Assembly: GCF_000282475.1 (NCBI RefSeq)
Contig: NZ_AKJF01000126.1
Coordinates: 1 to 35,280, forward strand
DNA: 35,280 bases
Reading direction: 5' to 3'
Origin: Pseudomonas sp. GM78
Lineage (GTDB): Bacteria > Pseudomonadota > Gammaproteobacteria > Pseudomonadales > Pseudomonadaceae
Part shown: positions 33,505-35,280 of the stretch, piece by piece
Numbering within the stretch: position 1 is the first letter of the stretch
How the letters are laid out: every line of letters begins with the position of its first letter
Translations under genes and position numbers: made by a program
The notes under the pieces: generated by a model
Told to the model about the DNA's origin: nothing
Seen by the model: the letters and a program-made list of their open reading frames with translations, nothing else
Databases searched by the model: none

Positions 33505-35028
33505 TTATTGCACTTCTACCGCCAGGCTTTCACTGATCTTTTGCTGCCAGATGGCAGGACCGGTGATGTGTACCGACTCGCCCTTGCTGTCGACTGCAAC
33601 AGTCACAGGCATGTCTTTCACGTCGAACTCGTAGATGGCTTCCATCCCCAGTTCAGCGAACGCCACTACGCGGGACTTCTTGATCGCTTGCGCCACCAGG
33701 TAAGCCGCGCCGCCCACTGCCATCAGGTAAACGGCCTTGTGGTCCTTGATCGCGTCGATCGCGGTCGGGCCACGCTCGGATTTGCCGATCATGCCCAGCA
33801 GGCCGGTTTGCTCGAGGATCTGACGGGTGAACTTGTCCATCCGCGTTGCGGTAGTAGGACCGGCAGGGCCAACCACTTCTTCGCGCACCGGATCGACCGG
33901 GCCGACGTAATAGATGAAGCGACCTTTCAGGTCCACCGGCAGGGTTTCACCCTTGTTCAGCATCTCGACCATGCGCTTGTGCGCGGCGTCGCGACCGGTG
34001 AGCATCTTGCCGTTGAGCAGCACGGTTTCGCCCGGCTTCCAGCTCTGCACTTCTTCCGGGGTCAGGGTGTCGAGGTTGACGCGACGGGCCGACGGGCCGG
34101 CTTCCCAGACGATTTCCGGGTAGGCGTCCAGCGGTGGCGCCTCCAGGGAGGCCGGGCCGGAACCGTCAAGCACGAAGTGCGCGTGACGGGTGGCGGCGCA
34201 GTTCGGGATCATGCACACCGGCAGGGACGCGGCGTGGGTCGGGTAATCCATGATCTTCACGTCGAGCACGGTGGTCAGGCCACCGAGGCCCTGGGCGCCG
34301 ATGCCCAGTTGGTTGACCTTCTCGAACAGCTCCAGGCGCATTTCTTCGATGCGGTTCTGCGGGCCGCGGGCTTTGAGCTCATGAATGTCGATGGATTCCA
34401 TCAACACTTCCTTGGCCATCACCGCGGCTTTCTCGGCGGTGCCGCCGATGCCGATACCGAGCATGCCCGGTGGGCACCAGCCGGCGCCCATGGTCGGAAC
34501 GGTCTTCAGAACCCAGTCGACGATCGAGTCGGACGGGTTGAGCATGGCCATTTTCGACTTGTTCTCGGAACCACCGCCCTTGGCCGCCACGTCCACTTCC
34601 ACGGTGTTACCCGGAACGATGGAGTAGTGGATAACGGCCGGGGTGTTGTCCTTGGTGTTTTTACGAGCGCCCGCCGGGTCGGCGAGGATCGAGGCACGCA
34701 GGACGTTTTCCGGCAGGTTGTAAGCCCGGCGCACGCCTTCGTTGATCATGTCGTCCAGGCCCATGGTGGCGCCATCCCAACGTACGTCCATGCCTACACG
34801 CACGAACACGGTGACGATGCCGGTGTCCTGGCAGATCGGGCGGTGGCCGGTGGCGCACATCCGTGAGTTGATCAGGATTTGCGCCATCGAATCGCGGGCC
34901 GCTGGCGATTCTTCGCGCAGGTAGGCCTCGTGCATCGCCTGGATGAAATCCACGGGGTGGTAGTAGGAAATGAACTGCAGGGCGTCGGCAACGCTCTGAA
35001 TCAGGTCGTCTTGCTTGATCACGGTCAT
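33505..35028 (-). CDS. Class I fumarate hydratase ([4Fe-4S], FumA/FumB-like)
   Basis: This 507-aa iron-sulphur fumarase interconverts fumarate and malate in the TCA cycle. The N-terminal domain has GHRPICQDTGIVTVF (Cys66), GAGWCPPGMLGIGIGG (Cys185) and IPNCAATRHAHF (Cys277), the likely three cluster ligands of class I enzymes. The C-terminal domain has GRDAAHKRM and VGPAGPTTATRMDKF. The ATG at 35028 has GAGGAG 8 nt upstream. The cluster is oxygen- and iron-sensitive, so pseudomonads usually also have a class II FumC elsewhere. It lies next to the dicarboxylate-type two-component system but has its own terminator and leader. Confidence 0.95.
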   Translation of the reverse strand: MTVIKQDDLIQSVADALQFISYYHPVDFIQAMHEAYLREESPAARDSMAQILINSRMCATGHRPICQDTGIVTVFVRVGMDVRWDGATMGLDDMINEGVRRAYNLPENVLRASILADPAGARKNTKDNTPAVIHYSIVPGNTVEVDVAAKGGGSENKSKMAMLNPSDSIVDWVLKTVPTMGAGWCPPGMLGIGIGGTAEKAAVMAKEVLMESIDIHELKARGPQNRIEEMRLELFEKVNQLGIGAQGLGGLTTVLDVKIMDYPTHAASLPVCMIPNCAATRHAHFVLDGSGPASLEAPPLDAYPEIVWEAGPSARRVNLDTLTPEEVQSWKPGETVLLNGKMLTGRDAAHKRMVEMLNKGETLPVDLKGRFIYYVGPVDPVREEVVGPAGPTTATRMDKFTRQILEQTGLLGMIGKSERGPTAIDAIKDHKAVYLMAVGGAAYLVAQAIKKSRVVAFAELGMEAIYEFDVKDMPVTVAVDSKGESVHITGPAIWQQKISESLAVEVQ

Positions 35029-35063
35029 GAGTCGCGCTCCTCTAAAAGACGGGAACATTCAAT

Positions 35064-35107
35064 AAGGTGCTTGCAGCTTGGGTGCATCGGTCGGTTGCAA
35101 GCACCTT
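35064..35107 (-). promoter_or_regulatory. Hairpin in the fumarase leader
   Basis: Exact 12-nt inverted arms AAGGTGCTTGCA (35064-35075) and TGCAAGCACCTT (35096-35107) with a 20-nt loop lie upstream of the fumarase start. They fall inside the leader if the -10 at 35158-35153 is used. Confidence 0.55.
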
Positions 35108-35152
35108 TCAAGGCACGCCGGGCATGCTGGCGCGACGCTAAAAAGGCGCGGC

Positions 35153-35158
35153 AGTATA
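35153..35158 (-). promoter_or_regulatory. -10-like box upstream of fumarase
   Basis: TATACT on the minus strand, about 125 nt before the start codon. The -35 region is not clear, so the promoter is tentative. Confidence 0.4.
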
Positions 35159-35225
35159 GCGCGCCTCGCAAGCGGGCACACCCGCCGGCGGTCAAACCTT
35201 GGTCTGATTGTCGTACCTGGTCTGC

Positions 35226-35280
35226 GTAGGAGCTGCCGCAGGCTGCGATCTTTTGATTTTGTTTTTAAGATCAAAAGATC
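35226..35280. repeat. Second copy of the palindromic repeat, cut by the window end
   Basis: The left arm GTAGGAGCTGCCGCAGGCTG continuing CGATCTTTTGAT, the T-rich loop and the first bases of the right arm match the element at 26319-26398 except for one arm base and one loop base. Confidence 0.88.

Overview
The window is chromosomal DNA of a Pseudomonas, most likely the P. fluorescens group. The grounds are the high-GC third-position codon use, the divergent mltF/purL pair, the Pseudomonas-type REP elements (GGGAGCGAGCCTGCTCGCGA and relatives) in many intergenic gaps, and the range of amino-acid and dicarboxylate functions. I see no rRNA, tRNA, CRISPR array, phage or transposase gene.

Layout. 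1-4.9 kb: the 5' end of mltF (minus), then purL and a small NIF3-like gene (plus), closed by two back-to-back terminators. 4.9-10.7 kb: sodB (minus); an ACT-domain gene plus argO-like exporter operon (minus), divergent from an ArgP-type LysR regulator; an extended-SDR gene; a membrane-anchored coiled-coil protein; and a secreted protein with two Cache-like repeats. 10.7-16.5 kb: a DHA2-type MFS exporter (minus) divergent from a PobR-like AraC regulator; a 58-aa membrane protein; and a LysR regulator divergent from a periplasmic metallo-beta-lactamase-fold protein and an NAD(P)-binding protein.

16.6-25.1 kb: a GcvA-type LysR regulator divergent from a catabolic cluster. The cluster holds an AruI-like thiamine-diphosphate 2-keto-acid decarboxylase, an aldehyde dehydrogenase translationally coupled to it, and a four-gene polyamine-type ABC importer (Tat-exported binding protein, two permeases, ATPase). 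I infer a route that imports and oxidises an arginine- or guanidino-derived compound. 25.1-28.3 kb: AraC regulator, a monooxygenase-like ABM protein, a 76-aa conserved protein, a flavin reductase, and a small secreted protein made almost entirely of four DGYDRTG repeats.

28.5-35.0 kb (all minus): an MHS-family alpha-ketoglutarate/dicarboxylate permease, a sigma-54-dependent response regulator and its sensor kinase (DctBD/MifSR type), and a class I fumarase. The permease has a near-consensus sigma-54 promoter. Upstream of it are two similar 16-nt direct repeats spaced three helical turns apart, which look like binding sites for the neighbouring regulator. This is the clearest self-contained regulatory circuit in the window.

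REP elements sit in six gaps and a further repeat family occurs twice. They mark operon ends and, in two cases, lie in unusual places: inside the ABC operon, and supplying the stop codon of the MFS gene. I do not see a clearly novel defence or mobile system; the most unfamiliar object is the DGYDRTG repeat protein.
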